From the NCBI GenBank assembly GCA_042095835.1, contig JBELML010000107.1:1-22973 (forward strand): a stretch of 22,973 nt of DNA. Direction: 5' to 3'. Of this stretch, positions 22,209-22,973 are shown one piece after another. Numbering within the stretch: the first letter of the stretch is position 1; each line of letters starts with the position of its first letter. The DNA is from DATFKA01 sp042095835. Its GTDB lineage: Bacteria; Bacteroidota; Bacteroidia; Chitinophagales; Saprospiraceae. A program made the translations under genes and the position numbers. Under the pieces are notes generated by a model. The model was given only the letters and a program-made list of their open reading frames with translations, did no database searches and was not told the DNA's origin.

Positions 22209-22868
22209 ATGAATTTAATAAAGACCATTCTTGCTGATGATCAGCCGATTTTTCTTCGAGGTCTTCAAAGTACGTTGTTACAGACTCAAAAACCGAACTT
22301 TGAAATCGTTGCTTCCGTCTCTGATGGAGATCACTTGCTTGCACTTGTCGAAAGTGTTCCTGCTGACTTGTTGATATTGGACCTCAGTTTACAGGGTAAA
22401 GATGGTTTGGAGGTCATCCAGGAAATTCGATCGCTGAAAGAAAACTTGCCCGTATTGGTACTGAGTAGATACAAAGAGCTAGGGATGGTCAAGTCCACAC
22501 TACAAGCTGGTGCAGATGGCTATCTATTAAAGACTAGTGATACTCAAGAGTTGTTGTCGGCCATTCAGGAAGTTTGTTTACACAAAACCTTTGTTGATAA
22601 AGCCGTTTCTTTTGGAGAAGAAAGGTTCGGTAGTAGATTCAGCTTTAGAAGCTTTGAAGATAAGTTTGTGAGAAAGTATTACCTCACCAAACGAGAATTA
22701 GAAATCCTGCGGCTCATCACTCAAGCAATGAGCAATAAAGAGATTGCTAAGAAATTATTTATAAGTGATCAGACGGTGGGCGTACATCGCAAAAACATTA
22801 TGCGGAAAATAGGCGTCAGCAATACCGCAGGCTTGATCAAAACGGCCTACGACTATTGCTTGGTTTGA
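22209..22868 (+). CDS. Two-component response regulator, NarL/FixJ (LuxR-HTH) type
   Basis: The start is set at the ATG at 22209, since the receiver domain begins at once (MNLIKTILADDQPIFLRGL). The frame upstream to a TTG at 22149 adds 20 unlikely residues. The 219-residue protein has a receiver domain with acidic pair D10-D11, phospho-acceptor D58 (LLILDLSL), switch S86 (VLVLSRY) and K108 (YLLKTSD). A LuxR-type helix-turn-helix covers about 150-214 (LTKRELEILRLITQAMSNKEIAKKLFISDQTVGVHRKNIMRKIGV). It is a phosphorylation-controlled DNA-binding regulator. No sensor kinase lies in the window, so the partner is outside or unlinked. About 105 nt of non-coding sequence follow to the window end, in which I see nothing definite. 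Confidence 0.95.
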   Translation: MNLIKTILADDQPIFLRGLQSTLLQTQKPNFEIVASVSDGDHLLALVESVPADLLILDLSLQGKDGLEVIQEIRSLKENLPVLVLSRYKELGMVKSTLQAGADGYLLKTSDTQELLSAIQEVCLHKTFVDKAVSFGEERFGSRFSFRSFEDKFVRKYYLTKRELEILRLITQAMSNKEIAKKLFISDQTVGVHRKNIMRKIGVSNTAGLIKTAYDYCLV

Positions 22869-22973
22869 CCTTATATAGGAGATTAAACGCACTAAAATTA
22901 AAACTTAAAATAAAGCTCAAGTTTGAAAAAGGTGATAAGCGAAGTGCGGGATGCCGCCTAGGCACTGTTCGAG

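Overview
The window reads as chromosomal DNA of a Bacteroidota bacterium, most likely a Saprospiria/Lewinella-type marine or soil heterotroph. This placement is inference. It rests on gene content (4-hydroxyphenylpyruvate dioxygenase beside an Lrp/AsnC regulator, DUF1080 lipoproteins with a Gfo/Idh/MocA oxidoreductase, a KirBac channel), on several matches to the Bacteroidota -7 promoter box TAnnTTTG, on the near absence of Shine-Dalgarno sequences, and on intergenic spacers full of short word-like tandem repeats. No rRNA, tRNA, CRISPR, prophage or transposase gene was recognised.

Layout. 1-456 (minus): start of a secreted alpha/beta-hydrolase esterase interrupted by an in-frame TGA at codon 36. 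561-1831 (plus): an unrecognised protein and a LURP-one/YxjI-like protein. 1838-2722 (minus): flavin reductase-like FMN protein. 3040-4179 (minus) and 4355-4843 (plus): hpd and a divergent Lrp/AsnC regulator around a compact AT-rich control region. 5188-8770 (plus): KirBac potassium channel, replicative helicase DnaB, RluB-type pseudouridine synthase. 9189-10371 (minus): overlapping GNAT acetyltransferase and RNase HII genes. 10504-11942 (plus): PadR regulator plus a membrane protein with a duplicated HAAS-like N-terminal module, with a candidate PadR operator on the promoter. 12037-14739 (minus): ClpB disaggregase.

15099-21646 (plus) is the most distinctive region. It encodes a 1230-residue lipoprotein that joins a c-type cytochrome, a PA14 domain, a beta-propeller and a C-terminal DUF1080 (3-keto-disaccharide hydrolase) domain. 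Two more DUF1080 lipoproteins follow, overlapping by 4 bp, and then a cytoplasmic Gfo/Idh/MocA oxidoreductase. Together they suggest a periplasmic oxidise-then-cleave pathway for glycosides with cytoplasmic processing of keto sugars. The window ends with a NarL/LuxR-type response regulator (22209-22868).

The main non-coding discovery is a family of about 160-bp, full-length imperfect palindromes at 8775-8934, 20300-20459 and 21667-21824. Each begins at or within about 20 nt of the stop codon of the gene before it, has 13-bp terminal inverted repeats and has a perfect short hairpin exactly at its centre. Two copies are about 97% identical (5 differences in 167 bp). The third is clearly related in its arms but has different tips and a different central hairpin, which suggests compensatory evolution of a folded DNA or RNA structure. 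No protein-coding function explains them.
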